Source: Planctomycetaceae bacterium (GTDB taxonomy: Bacteria > Planctomycetota > Phycisphaerae > Phycisphaerales > SM1A02). From it: a stretch of DNA of 64,000 bases. Positions 1 to 8,879 of the stretch are shown here, piece after piece (position 1 is the stretch's first letter; each line of letters opens with the position of its first letter). Where the stretch lies: assembly GCA_021297795.1 (NCBI GenBank), contig JAJTGL010000005.1, forward strand, positions 1-64,000, in the 5' to 3' direction. The notes under the pieces were generated by a model, which ran no database searches, had not been told where the DNA came from, and worked only from the letters and a program-made list of their open reading frames with translations. A program made the position numbers and the translations under genes.

Positions 1-288
1 TGGGCGCGGTCGCTCCTGTCGGACGCGGCGACCGCGGTGCAGAGCGAGCTCGTCGCCGAGGGGCGTTCGGCCGCATGGGAGGTGTTCCGCCGCCACATCG
101 TGAACGGGGAGGCGTACGCCGTGTGCTGCCCGCCGCTTGGCTACACGGTCGACGACGGGCGCACCGTGACGCGGATGGTGTCGATCCGGGTGCGTCGCAC
201 GCTGCGCGAACTGCTGTTGCAGGAGGGGACGCCTGAAGCCGAGATCGGATCGGAACTTGCGGCGCTCGAGAGGTTGCTGGCGCGATGA
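1..288 (+). CDS. RNA polymerase sigma-70 family factor, C-terminal part (5' end outside window)
   Basis: The frame is open from the first base and ends with TGA at 286-288. The 95 visible residues begin WARSLL and continue with an amphipathic stretch and a basic RVRRTLRELL helix. This is the layout of region 4 and the tail of the ECF-like sigma factors that are numerous in planctomycetes. The usual acidic tail after the DNA-binding helix is also present. The promoter-recognition helix looks atypical: where most relatives have a clean helix-turn-helix, this one has a Cys-Cys-Pro-Pro segment near residue 43. Function would be promoter selection by core RNA polymerase. The start codon, region 2 and any partner lie outside the window, so the family call rests on the C-terminus alone. 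Confidence 0.55.
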   Translation, partial: WARSLLSDAATAVQSELVAEGRSAAWEVFRRHIVNGEAYAVCCPPLGYTVDDGRTVTRMVSIRVRRTLRELLLQEGTPEAEIGSELAALERLLAR

Positions 289-587
289 GGGCGCGGGTGG
301 AGTTTGACGCCGGGGCGAGGCGCCGGCTGGGGGCGAGCTGGGGTGCGGAGGCGGGGGATCCTGGCCGAGGCGCCGCGGCGGGCGGTACGCGAGTCCCGCG
401 GGCGTGGGCGTCCTTCGCGTTCTTCCTCGCGATCGGACTTTTCGTCGGGATCCTGCACGAGGCCCGTGGTGGTGGCTTTCTTTCGCACGCACCAGGCCGT
501 GGTGCCGTCGCTCCCGGAGCGCCGGCGGCCGGGCGCGAGTTGCGAGGAAGCGAGGTTGATGTGCGTGGCTCGCGCAGATCGCCTTGA
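285..587 (+). CDS. Small putative membrane protein, 100 aa
   Basis: The ATG overlaps the stop codon of the sigma-like gene as ATGA, which suggests translational coupling. The protein has a basic N-terminal half and one hydrophobic segment near residues 42-57 (ASFAFFLAIGLFVGIL) that could be a membrane helix or a late signal anchor. The remainder is Gly/Ala/Arg-rich and resembles no family I recognise. It ends at TGA 585-587, overlapping the first possible start of the RCC1-like frame. It may instead be the remains of a longer membrane protein, or the N-terminal part of the following gene separated by a frame change. The coding evidence is only the overlap and the hydrophobic stretch. Confidence 0.35.
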   Translation: MRARVEFDAGARRRLGASWGAEAGDPGRGAAAGGTRVPRAWASFAFFLAIGLFVGILHEARGGGFLSHAPGRGAVAPGAPAAGRELRGSEVDVRGSRRSP

Positions 588-1480
588 ACTACAGCCTTGG
601 CGTCGGATTGGATGCGTCTGGTTCCGTGCACTGTTGGGGGAGCCCGGACATTCGAGGCGTGTCGCCGACGACAGCGGAGTTCGTCAAGGTCGCAGCCGGC
701 ACCGACTGGGGGCTCGGACTTCGCGGAGACGGCACGATCGCCGCGTGGGGAGGGAACGGTTTTGGGCAGTGCAATGTTCCGTCCGGTCGTTTCCGCGACA
801 TCGCCGCAGGCGATTGGCATTCGCTCGGACTTACGCTGAAGGGGCAGCCGATCTCGTGGGGTAGCTCGAACTTCGGACTCGCGCAGACCCCTCAGGTCAC
901 ACTCGACGTCGTCGCGACGGGCAACTGGCACAGCCTTGGAATCAAGCCCGATGGCCTTGCGGTGGCATGGGGATGGAACGAGTACGGACAGACCGCGGTT
1001 CCGATCGGGATCCAGTTTCAATCGGTCGCGGGTGGCTGGAAGCACTCCGTCGGGATTCGGTCGGACGGGACGATCATGGGTTGGGGTTCGGACGAGTATC
1101 AGTGCATCTCGGAGATTCCCGCAGGCTCCGACTTTGTGCAGATCGATTCAAATGGAGGGCGGTCGATCGCACTGCGTGTCGATGGCAGTGCAGTGCTTTG
1201 GGGCGTTGGGGATACAGGCATGCCACGGGTTCCCGAGGCTGCGCCTCAGCGTGGCTTCAGCCAGATCGCGATTGGTGGCTATGTCGCAGCCGGTCTCTCG
1301 TGCCCATGCCCCGCCGACTTTGTCGACGATGGCACAGTGAACGCCGCCGATCTGGGTGTCCTGCTCAACTTCTGGGGGACGGATGGGTCGGAAGTCCACA
1401 GAGTCGACCTCGACGGTGATGGAATCGTCGGCGGTGGTGATCTCGCCGTGTTCCTGAGTGCGTGGGGCCCGTGTCCGTAG
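584..1480 (+). CDS. RCC1-repeat protein with dockerin-like C-terminal tail; N-terminus apparently missing
   Basis: The protein is built from about six repeats of roughly 40 residues with the RCC1 pattern: a Gly-rich strand, a His/Trp-Ser-Leu-Gly core and a D-G-x-x-x-x-WG turn. This predicts a beta-propeller surface for protein contacts. From about residue 240 comes a Cys-Pro-Cys-Pro-Ala-Asp linker and two calcium-loop-like units, VNAADLGVLLNFWG and a DLDGDGIVGGGDL unit, ending WGPCP. This tail is typical of exported proteins of Phycisphaerae. An exported protein should start with a signal peptide, but none is present. The only usable start is TTG at 584, and the frame closes upstream at TGA 557-559, inside what already reads like a repeat. 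The gene is probably 5'-truncated or frame-shifted. Confidence 0.6.
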   Translation: MNYSLGVGLDASGSVHCWGSPDIRGVSPTTAEFVKVAAGTDWGLGLRGDGTIAAWGGNGFGQCNVPSGRFRDIAAGDWHSLGLTLKGQPISWGSSNFGLAQTPQVTLDVVATGNWHSLGIKPDGLAVAWGWNEYGQTAVPIGIQFQSVAGGWKHSVGIRSDGTIMGWGSDEYQCISEIPAGSDFVQIDSNGGRSIALRVDGSAVLWGVGDTGMPRVPEAAPQRGFSQIAIGGYVAAGLSCPCPADFVDDGTVNAADLGVLLNFWGTDGSEVHRVDLDGDGIVGGGDLAVFLSAWGPCP

Positions 1481-1512
1481 TGACGCTGACGGGTAGCGGG
1501 TGATCTTCGATC

Positions 1513-2028
1513 GGGTGCCCCGGGATGAAATGCCGGGAACACCGGACGTGGGAGTCGATCGGATCGACGGCTGACGTCGTCGACGGCTCACCTCATCCGT
1601 TCCGCAGACTCCGGCTTGGCCTCCGTCGGCGGGCACACATGCCCATCGACTCCGACCGTCGGGAACTGGGAGTACGACCGACCTGTGTGCCCGCAGACGA
1701 AGTCTGCGGAACACCGGACGCTGGAGTCGATCGGATCGAGCGCTGACGTCGACGACGGCTCACGTCATCCGTTCCGCAGACTCCGGCTTCGCCTCCGTCT
1801 ACGGGCACACATGCCCATCGACTCCGGCCGTAGGGAACTGGGAGTACGACCGGCCTGTGTGCCCGCAGACGAAGTCTGCGGAACACCGGACGTGGGAGTC
1901 GATCGGTCGTCGGCTGACGTCGACGGTTCACGTCATCCGTTCCGCAGACTTCGGCTTCGCCTCCGTCTACGGGCACACAGCTCCTTCGCCTTCGTCTACG
2001 GGCACACAGCTCCTTCGCCCCCGTCTAC
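1513..2028. repeat. Three tandem copies of a 172-bp repeat
   Basis: Copies start near 1513, 1685 and 1857, so the period is 172 bp. The second and third copies begin with the same GTGTGCCCGCAGACGAAGTC stretch. The first copy is more diverged at its start. Each intact copy holds a perfect short hairpin (CGCAGAC, GAA loop, GTCTGCG). It also holds a TCCGCAGACT segment later, which is an inverted copy of the start. The 607-bp stretch 1481-2087 holds no convincing gene; the open frames here come from the repeat and change frame between copies. It lies between the RCC1 gene and the convergent YkgJ-like gene and may serve as a terminator array or be a dispersed repeat family. Confidence 0.8.
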
Positions 2029-2046
2029 GGGCACACATCTCAATCG
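1960..2046. repeat. Three tandem copies of a 29-bp unit inside the third 172-bp copy
   Basis: Units at 1960-1988, 1989-2017 and 2018-2046 share the core CGTCTACGGGCACACA. They differ only near the start of each unit and at the end of the third. The core is the inverse of the GTGTGCCCG start of the larger repeat, so an arm of the 172-bp element has been amplified locally. Confidence 0.85.
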
Positions 2047-2087
2047 ACTCTGACTCTCGCGGATCGGAGCGTCGGACCGACGTGCGC

Positions 2088-2639
2088 TCAGGCTGTGATG
2101 CCGTCACCCGCCGCGACCGCCGCCAGCGCTTCGCGCCACTCGAGGTAGCGGTAGGGCGCATCGACCGCTTCATGCAGCGCGATGACCTCGCGATGCATCT
2201 CCTCGTAGAGCGCGCTCTGCCATTCGTCACCGCGGCCATCCGCGCCTCGGTCGCAGTAGAAGATGCGGCAGCCGAGCGGCCGCTCCTCGTGCTCGCCGCA
2301 GAACGCGGAGCCCGACGGATCGCCCGATCGCATGATGAGATACGGGCAGTCTCCGCGCCCGCGTGCCGCATCGACGTCGAGGACGCGCAGGGGATTGGCC
2401 GCGCGCGCGCGTCGCGCAGCGTCGATCCGCGCCACCACGAACGCCGCCTCGAGGCCGGAGACGTACATCCGGTGGCCGAACCGATCGAAGTGGCAGCAGG
2501 CGCCGGAGGCGAGGCAGATCGGCCGTTGGCCGCGGACGACCTCCGCGATCCGCAGCCTCGCCTCGACGAAGAAGCGCTCGACCTCCGGATGCGTCGCCAG
2601 ATCGCACCAGCGTCGGATCTGGTCGGACGTCAGTTCCAC
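2088..2639 (-). CDS. YkgJ-family cysteine-cluster protein
   Basis: The product is 183 residues with cysteines placed as in the YkgJ/UPF0153 metal-binding family: [10 protein letters not shown] near residue 40, DCPYL in the middle, and [16 protein letters not shown] later. The family is thought to bind a metal or Fe-S cluster; its biochemical role is not settled. I chose GTG 2639 as the start because it overlaps the smc stop codon by a few bases (2630-2632), which implies coupling to smc, and because no ATG occurs before the conserved region. The protein is compact, with no signal peptide or membrane segment, so it is cytoplasmic. It ends just before the 172-bp repeat array. Confidence 0.75.
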   Translation of the reverse strand: MELTSDQIRRWCDLATHPEVERFFVEARLRIAEVVRGQRPICLASGACCHFDRFGHRMYVSGLEAAFVVARIDAARRARAANPLRVLDVDAARGRGDCPYLIMRSGDPSGSAFCGEHEERPLGCRIFYCDRGADGRGDEWQSALYEEMHREVIALHEAVDAPYRYLEWREALAAVAAGDGITA

Positions 2640-5600
2640 GCGTTCGCCAACGCTCCGCTCGGGCCAGTCACCGGCTCGGCCGCGGCGCGGTCGGGCATCA
2701 CCTCGATCACGACCGAGGCCTTCCGCACGGTATCCGCGTCGGCCTGCGTCTCGGTGACGGCGCGCTCCGAGGCCGCCTTCGAGAGACGACCGTCCACGCC
2801 CACCTCGTCGAACTTCACCGCCACGCGCCGCGACACGCCGCGCTCGGGCATGGTGACGCCGTAGAGCTGGTGGCACGCCTGCATGGTGCGCTTGTGGTGG
2901 GTGATGACGATGAAGTGCGACACGTCGAGGAACGGCGTGAGCGCATGGCAGAAGCGCTCGACGTTCGCCTCGTCGAGCGCGGCGTCGACCTCGTCGAGGA
3001 TGCAGAAGGGCGACGGCTTCGACTGAAAGATCGCCATCAGGAGGGCGACCGCGGTCATCGTCTTCTCGCCGCCCGAGAGCTGGCTGATGACGCGCGGCTC
3101 CTTGCCCGGCGGCTTCGCCCGGATCTCGACGCCCGACTCGAGCCAATCGGTCTCGCCGTTCTCGAGGGGCAGCAGGTAGATGTCGGCGCTACCGCCGCCG
3201 AAGAGGCGACGGAACATGCCGGTTGGGCCTGCGAACGTCTCGCGGACGCGCTCGAACGTCTCCTGGAAGCGCGTGCGGCTCGCGTCGTCGAGTTCGGTGA
3301 TGAGCGACTCGAGGCTCGTCTTCGCGCTGTCGATGTCGACGAGCTGCTTGGCGAGATCCTCGTTGCGGACCTCGAGCTGCGTGAGCTCGTCGATCGCGTC
3401 GAGGTTGACGTTGCCGAGCTTGCGGATCGCTTCCTTGAGATCGTCGGCCTCGGCCTGCCCGCTCTCGCGCTCGATGGCCTGGAAGCCCTCGACGGCGCGT
3501 TCGCCGAGATACGTCTCGTAGGTCGCGCGGAGGTCGAGCTCGATCTCGGAGAGCGTCTGCTCCTCGAGCGCCTCGCGGCGCACCTCGAGCTCGCGGCGGG
3601 AGAGTTCGACGGCGTGGGCGTTGCGCTCGACGCGCGAGGCCTCCGTGCGCGCACCATCCACGCGGCGCGAGACTTCCTCGACGGTCGACTGCGCCTCGCG
3701 CAGCCGCTCGGCGATCGATGCGAACTCGCCGACCAGTGCGGCGAGACCCGTGGACGCCTCCTGCAGTTCGCGCGTTCCTTCCTCGAGCATCGCCTCGGCG
3801 CGCTCGATGGCGGCCACCCGGCGCAGCGCGCTCTCGCGGAGCGCCGCATCCTGGCGCGCGATCTCGGCGAGCCGCGACTGGATGTGCCGTTCCTCGCGCC
3901 GTGCGGCATCGAGCGCAGCCTGCGCCTCGGCGGCCTTCACGCGGGCGGCGGAAAGCGCCTCGGTCGCCTCGGCGACCACGGTCTTCGCGGCCTCGAGCGT
4001 GGCGCGCGCCTCGTCGCGACGGGCGACGGCGGCTGCGGTTTCGGTCTGCAGTCCCTCGAGCCGCTCGTGCGCCTGGCGGAGTTCCTCCTCGCTGGCGCGG
4101 ATCCGCTCGACGAGGTGTCCGCGCTCGGTGCTCGCACCGTCGCGCTGGCGCTCGATCTGGCGCATGAGCTGGTCGATGCGCTCGGTCTGGTGCTGTGCGT
4201 CGAGGGCGCTGCGGCGGGCCTCGGCCAGCGCGGCGTTGGCCGCACGCGCCGCCTCCTGCGCGGCCTTCGACTCGACGGCGAGCTGGATCGACTGCTCCTC
4301 GAGCGTGGCGATCTCGGAGCCGAGCTCGTTCGAACGGGCGACGAGTTCCGCGTGTTCGGCGCGGCGGGCGAGGAAGCCGCCGCCCGCGGCGTCGGCGCGG
4401 GCCGAGGCGTTGGCGATCACTCGGCCGCGCTCGTCGACGAGGGCGCCCGAGCGGGTGGCGATGCGGCAACCGGCGAGCGTGCCGCGCGAGAGTTCGACCG
4501 CGCGCTCGATCGTGTCGACCACGAAGGTGCCCGAGAACAGTCGCTCGGCGAGCGGGCGGATGCGCGCATCGACGCGCACGAGCTCGAGCAGCGGTGTCGC
4601 GCCCGGGATGGCGGGAATGTCGCGCGCGAAGAAGGGCGACGGGGGGCCGCCATTCGCCGCGAAGGCGACGCGCACGCGCAGCGAGAGCGCGCGCTCGGCG
4701 TGGCCGGCGAGGAGCGCCGCATCGTCGACGACGATCAGTTCGAGGAGGTCGCCGAGCGCCGCCTCGACCGCCTCGGCGTTCGCCCGGTCGGTGTCGACGA
4801 GGTCGGCGACGACGCCCGTCACCGAGGGGAACTTCGCGGCATCGGCGAGGACGGCGCGCACGCCGGAGCCGAGACCCTCGTGTGCACGGCCCATCTCGTC
4901 GAGCACGCGGCGCCGCGACTCGACCGCGGTCTTCTCGTCGCGCACGCGCGCGAGGTCGCGGGCAAGCGCCGACTGGGTCTCGGTGAGCGAGCTCGCGGCG
5001 ATCGTGCGCTCGTCGAGCTGCCGCTGGATGCGGGTGATTTCGTCCTGCGCGACGAGGGCGCGCACGACGTGCGTGAGCCGTGCCGCGCGGTGCGTGTCGA
5101 GCTCGCGCGCGAAGGGCTCGATGCGCGCCTCGAGTCGACGGAGTTCGTCGGCGAGGCTGCGTGCGCGCGACTCGATCGCGGCAACGCGCTGCGCCTGCGA
5201 CCCACGCTCGCGCTCGAGTCGCGCGGCCTGCTCGCCGACGACGTCGGCGGCGCGCTGCGCCTCGAACGCCTGCTGCTGCGCGCGCTGGCGCCGCTCGCCC
5301 TCGGCCTGCGTGACCTGCTCGACCTTCGCGGCCGCTTCCTGCGCTCCATCGAGCTGCGCCCGGGCACGCTCCGCATCGGCGACGAGGTTCTCGTTCTCGC
5401 CTTCGAGCCGGCCAAGCTGGGCCCGCTCCTCCTCGAGCGCGGTGCGTGCCTCGCCGAGCGAACGCTGCGCGAACTCGGCGCGCTGCTTCGCCTGCGCCTC
5501 GGCGCCCGAGAGTTCAAGCCTGCGCTGCTCGAGGCGGTGCTGCTCGGTCTCGATCGCGTGGCGCGCGATCTCGGCGTCCTGCTTCGCGTCCTCGGCTGCG

Positions 5601-6502
5601 GTCAGCGCGGCGACCACGCTTTCCTTCTCGCCCTCGAGCGTCTGCAGTTCGCTCGTCAGGCCGCGGAGCCGCTCCTCGAGCTCGTGGAAGAGGTCGAGCG
5701 AGAGCTCGCGCCGCAGGAATCGCCTGCGCGCATCGAGTTCCTGGAAGCGCTTCGCCTTGTCGGCCTGTCCGCGCACGATGCGCAGGCGCCGCTCGGTGTT
5801 CGCGAGCTGCTCGCGCGTGGTGACGAGGTTCTTCTCGGCGGCCTCGAGCTTGCGCACGGCCTCGACCTTGCGCACGCGGAAGCGCGCGACGCCCGCGGCC
5901 TCCTCGAGGATCGAGCGGCGCTCGACGGGATTGGCGAGGAGCATCGCGTCGACCTTGCCCTGCTCGATGATCGAGTAGGCGTCGTTGCCGATGCCGGTGT
6001 CGAGGAAGAGGTCGCGGATGTCCTTGAGGCGGACCTTGCGGCCGTTGATGAGGTAGTCGCTCTTCGCATCCGACGTGAGGCGTCGCGTGACCTCGACGAT
6101 GTCGGAGTCGATCGGAAGGCGGCGGTTGCGCACGGCGCGGCGGTCGACGACGCGCTCGATGACCTCGCCGGTCTCGGGGTCGGTCTCGGGGTCGAGGCTC
6201 GGCGTCTCGTCCTCGCCGCGATCGATGGCCTCGGCGAGGAGCGGGTTCTCGAAGCAGAGCGTGACGCTCGCCATGCCCGCGGGCTTGCGCGCTGCGGATC
6301 CGGCGAAGATCACGTCGAGCATCGCGCCGCCGCGGAGGCTCTTCGCGCTGCGCTCGCCGAGCACCCACTTGATCGCGTCGACGACGTTCGACTTGCCGCA
6401 GCCGTTCGGACCGACGATGCCGGTGATGGGCGCGTCGAAGCGGAACTCCGTGGGATCCGCAAAGCTCTTGAAACCGCTGAGCACCAGCTTGGCGAGACGC
6501 AT
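2630..6502 (-). CDS. smc: Chromosome segregation ATPase SMC
   Basis: This 1290-residue protein compacts and segregates the chromosome as an ATP-driven dimer. The N-terminal head shows [10 protein letters not shown] and Walker [10 protein letters not shown] at residues 31-39. Two very long Glu/Arg/Ala-rich coiled coils follow, separated by a hinge near residues 530-690. The C-terminal head has LSGGEK (about residue 1145) and a Walker B ending [14 protein letters not shown]. Length is slightly above the usual 1150-1200, mainly from an Asp/Glu-rich insertion near residues 75-100. ATG 6502 is chosen because it begins [10 protein letters not shown] and has a GGAGG eight bases upstream. It is followed by an overlapping YkgJ-like gene. 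No kleisin partner genes (scpA, scpB) are nearby. Confidence 0.97.
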   Translation of the reverse strand: MRLAKLVLSGFKSFADPTEFRFDAPITGIVGPNGCGKSNVVDAIKWVLGERSAKSLRGGAMLDVIFAGSAARKPAGMASVTLCFENPLLAEAIDRGEDETPSLDPETDPETGEVIERVVDRRAVRNRRLPIDSDIVEVTRRLTSDAKSDYLINGRKVRLKDIRDLFLDTGIGNDAYSIIEQGKVDAMLLANPVERRSILEEAAGVARFRVRKVEAVRKLEAAEKNLVTTREQLANTERRLRIVRGQADKAKRFQELDARRRFLRRELSLDLFHELEERLRGLTSELQTLEGEKESVVAALTAAEDAKQDAEIARHAIETEQHRLEQRRLELSGAEAQAKQRAEFAQRSLGEARTALEEERAQLGRLEGENENLVADAERARAQLDGAQEAAAKVEQVTQAEGERRQRAQQQAFEAQRAADVVGEQAARLERERGSQAQRVAAIESRARSLADELRRLEARIEPFARELDTHRAARLTHVVRALVAQDEITRIQRQLDERTIAASSLTETQSALARDLARVRDEKTAVESRRRVLDEMGRAHEGLGSGVRAVLADAAKFPSVTGVVADLVDTDRANAEAVEAALGDLLELIVVDDAALLAGHAERALSLRVRVAFAANGGPPSPFFARDIPAIPGATPLLELVRVDARIRPLAERLFSGTFVVDTIERAVELSRGTLAGCRIATRSGALVDERGRVIANASARADAAGGGFLARRAEHAELVARSNELGSEIATLEEQSIQLAVESKAAQEAARAANAALAEARRSALDAQHQTERIDQLMRQIERQRDGASTERGHLVERIRASEEELRQAHERLEGLQTETAAAVARRDEARATLEAAKTVVAEATEALSAARVKAAEAQAALDAARREERHIQSRLAEIARQDAALRESALRRVAAIERAEAMLEEGTRELQEASTGLAALVGEFASIAERLREAQSTVEEVSRRVDGARTEASRVERNAHAVELSRRELEVRREALEEQTLSEIELDLRATYETYLGERAVEGFQAIERESGQAEADDLKEAIRKLGNVNLDAIDELTQLEVRNEDLAKQLVDIDSAKTSLESLITELDDASRTRFQETFERVRETFAGPTGMFRRLFGGGSADIYLLPLENGETDWLESGVEIRAKPPGKEPRVISQLSGGEKTMTAVALLMAIFQSKPSPFCILDEVDAALDEANVERFCHALTPFLDVSHFIVITHHKRTMQACHQLYGVTMPERGVSRRVAVKFDEVGVDGRLSKAASERAVTETQADADTVRKASVVIEVMPDRAAAEPVTGPSGALANAWN

Positions 6503-6733
6503 CGAACCGACCTCCGTGTCGACATTACAGTCGCGTGCGCGGACCTGGCGCCGCGGGTTCACGATCGCCTCGGTGCGATCTCGGAACGACGCGACACGCC
6601 GGAGAGCCCCATGAACATCTCATGAACACCCCCGTAACGCCCGGGAGCGGGCCTCCAGCCATCTTTCAGCTCGTGTTTCCGTTCGTGCGAGGGCCGAACG
6701 CCCTGCTGGCACGGCCCGCGGGGGGCAGAACCA

Positions 6734-8635
6734 CTATCTCGGCACAGTATCGCGTCCCGGAGCGGGAACTTCAACCGGCGGGGGAGGCTGGATCGTGGCC
6801 AGATCCGACGCATCCGTCGCCGCGGTGGGAGTCTCGTCCTCGTCGGGTTCGAACTCCGGCCGGACGACCTGCTCGTCCTCCTTCTGGCTGCGGATGATCG
6901 CGGCCAGGACGCGGTCCTGCTCGGCCTTGAAGTCGCTCTTGATGTAGCCCGCCCGCCAGAGCTGGTGGAGGGCGCCGATCGTCTCGCCGTACGACAGGCC
7001 CAGGCCCGGATAGGGCTTCTCGACGGTCATCTGGTGGCCGAGGAACGGGATGAACTCGGAGAGTCGAGGATCGGCGAGCTGGATCTCGGGACGGGCGTCC
7101 GGGCTCGAGCGGTAGAAGACCTGGAGCTGCTCGTCGCCCGCGTCGGCCTTCACCATCAGCCGGTTGCTCCAGCCGAAGTAGGTCAGCGGACGCTCGACGG
7201 CGGGCGCATCGCCGAAGACGGCGATGGTGGGGCGGCCCGACTGGGCGACGTAGATCAGCGGGTCCTTGCTCGGGACGAGCGCCACGTCGAACTTGCCGCC
7301 GATGTCCATGATGCCGATCGCGGGATCCTTCCGTTCGACGAGCGCCTCGTACGCAGCGAGTCGGACATCGACGTCGGTGTCGTCGAGCAGCGGACGGAGG
7401 CCGAGGTCGATGTCGGGGTTGAAGCCCATCTCGCCGAGGAGCTCGATCGCGCGCAGGCGATTCTCGACCGTTCCCGATCCGGCCATCGTGAGGAGCGGCT
7501 GGACGACCAGCGCGTCGTCGAGTGCGGCGCCGGCCTCCAGTGCGGCCATGCGGGGGTCTTCCTCGCCGTAGGTGTAGAGGTCCTGGATGATGGGGAGCGC
7601 GCGCTTTCCGAGCGCACGGAATCGCCACATGGCCGCCTGGTTGGCGCCGGGATTCGCGATCAGCGCATTGCGCACGGCGAGCGCCGTCGCCTCGGTGGCG
7701 CTCACCTCCATCGGGAGGTGCCGCACGAGCTGGATGAAGTCCTCGGTCTTCTTCTCGTAGGAGGGCGGCACGCAGAGCTCGATCGAGTCGGCGTTCTCGC
7801 CGCGCGCGGTCTCGGTCTTCTGCTTCGACTCGCGCGGGAACGACGAGTTGATCGCGCCCTGGATCGTGCGGGCGCGCGTGTGGCTCGACGTGGCGAGCTT
7901 CAGCTTGATCGTGATGTCCTCGGTGACGCGGCCTCCATCGAGGATGCGGCCGACGAGCCGGTTCACGGCGTCCTTCTGGGTGGCGCCCGGCTCGACGAAC
8001 GGATTGATGAAGAGATTGCCCTTCGCCTCGGCGATGATCTTCGCCTGACGCGATCCGACGAGGAGGGGGCCCGGACGGAGATCGCAGGTGTAGAGCCGGC
8101 CGCCCTCGAGGCTCGTCACGTCGGTGCCCGGCAGCGCCGAGACGCGGATGTCGAACTTGGTGTCGGTGGTCGAGCCGGGTGGCACGACGCCCTCGACGAT
8201 GACGACGGCGGTGTCGGGGCTGTCGAGCAGGCTCGCGGGCGTCCAACCCTCGGGCGAGGTGGCGGGATTTCCGATCCCGCGCCGCGCCAGTTCCTGCACC
8301 ATGGCGGCGCGCACTTCGGCGGGCATCAGGCGGCCGCCGGTTCCCTTGAGTCCGACCACGAGTCCGTAGCCGCGCACGATGACGGGCGCGAGGCCCTCGA
8401 CCACCGTTTCGCTCGCGATGGTGCCGCGCATCATCGGGTCGACGTCGAGCACGAAGTTCGACGGGTTCACGCGGTCCTGCTTCGGTCGGGGAGGCACCTT
8501 CTCGACCACCTCGCCGCAGCCGACGAGTCCGAGCGCCGCGATCGCGCTCGCGACGAGACCGAGCACGAGACGTCGTCGACGTCGTGGGCCGGCTGGCGGA
8601 CAGGTGCGGCGAAGGATGCTGGCGTTCGACGTCAT
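6734..8635 (-). CDS. FlgI-like lipoprotein with HEAT-like repeats
   Basis: The 633-residue protein begins with a basic stretch and a hydrophobic signal ending LGLVGC, giving a lipidated Cys at residue 40. After a Pro-rich linker comes a region resembling the flagellar P-ring protein FlgI: VRGYGLVVGLKGTG, a DIRVSALPGTDVTSLEGG segment and a second half with an FINPF motif. Around residues 330-450 there are alpha-helical repeats of HEAT type, and a Pro-rich tail closes the protein. FlgI itself is a soluble periplasmic protein of about 350 residues, so the lipid anchor, repeats and extra length are unusual, and no flagellar genes lie nearby. AGGA seven bases before ATG 8635 supports this start. 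A ring-forming envelope role is inference. Confidence 0.7.
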   Translation of the reverse strand: MTSNASILRRTCPPAGPRRRRRLVLGLVASAIAALGLVGCGEVVEKVPPRPKQDRVNPSNFVLDVDPMMRGTIASETVVEGLAPVIVRGYGLVVGLKGTGGRLMPAEVRAAMVQELARRGIGNPATSPEGWTPASLLDSPDTAVVIVEGVVPPGSTTDTKFDIRVSALPGTDVTSLEGGRLYTCDLRPGPLLVGSRQAKIIAEAKGNLFINPFVEPGATQKDAVNRLVGRILDGGRVTEDITIKLKLATSSHTRARTIQGAINSSFPRESKQKTETARGENADSIELCVPPSYEKKTEDFIQLVRHLPMEVSATEATALAVRNALIANPGANQAAMWRFRALGKRALPIIQDLYTYGEEDPRMAALEAGAALDDALVVQPLLTMAGSGTVENRLRAIELLGEMGFNPDIDLGLRPLLDDTDVDVRLAAYEALVERKDPAIGIMDIGGKFDVALVPSKDPLIYVAQSGRPTIAVFGDAPAVERPLTYFGWSNRLMVKADAGDEQLQVFYRSSPDARPEIQLADPRLSEFIPFLGHQMTVEKPYPGLGLSYGETIGALHQLWRAGYIKSDFKAEQDRVLAAIIRSQKEDEQVVRPEFEPDEDETPTAATDASDLATIQPPPPVEVPAPGRDTVPR

Positions 8636-8663
8636 GGGCGAGTCCTGCGGCGATACCGTGGAA

Positions 8664-8736
8664 TGAGCGCTGCAGGACTCGAACCTGCGACACCCGCCGT
8701 GTAATGGCGGTGCTCTACCGGCTGAGCTAAGCGCCC
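8664..8736 (-). tRNA. tRNA-Val (anticodon TAC)
   Basis: A 73-nt cloverleaf reads 5' GGGCGCT with TAGCTC. The anticodon stem CCGCC/GGCGG encloses the loop ATTACAC, so the anticodon is TAC, decoding GUA and other valine codons. The T-arm is GCAGG-TTCGAGT-CCTGC and the acceptor pairs with AGCGCTC apart from one G-T pair. The discriminator is A and CCA is not encoded. Confidence 0.95.
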
Positions 8737-8746
8737 CGGGGCGGAA

Positions 8747-8752
8747 AGTGTA
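8747..8752 (-). promoter_or_regulatory. -10-like hexamer of tRNA-Val
   Basis: TACACT on the minus strand sits 10 bases before the tRNA 5' end. No clear -35 element was seen. Confidence 0.55.
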
Positions 8753-8864
8753 CCCGTTCCGAGCGGCCGAGCCGCGGGGTTTCCGGGCCTTTCGCGGAGG
8801 GCCGGCGCGGGGTGGGGCGATTCCGCGCACGGCCGGAGACGTTGAGAGGATGCGCCGGGACGGC

Positions 8865-8870
8865 TATCGT
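8865..8870 (+). promoter_or_regulatory. -10-like hexamer directly before hrpA
   Basis: TATCGT ends nine bases before GTG 8880. With the usual 6-9 base distance to the transcription start, the mRNA would begin at or next to the start codon. This supports the GTG start over the earlier ATG 8850. Confidence 0.4.
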
Positions 8871-8879
8871 CGGCGTCCC

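Noticed and set aside
1616-2053. Open frames through the 172-bp repeats
   Set aside because: They change frame between copies, contain no domain and follow the repeat pattern.
2363-6625. Very long plus-strand frame antisense to smc, and similar long antisense frames at 8727-12641 and 13080-17090
   Set aside because: GC-rich third positions remove stop codons from the opposite strand. The translations are Arg/Leu/Glu-rich without motifs, while the real genes lie on the other strand.
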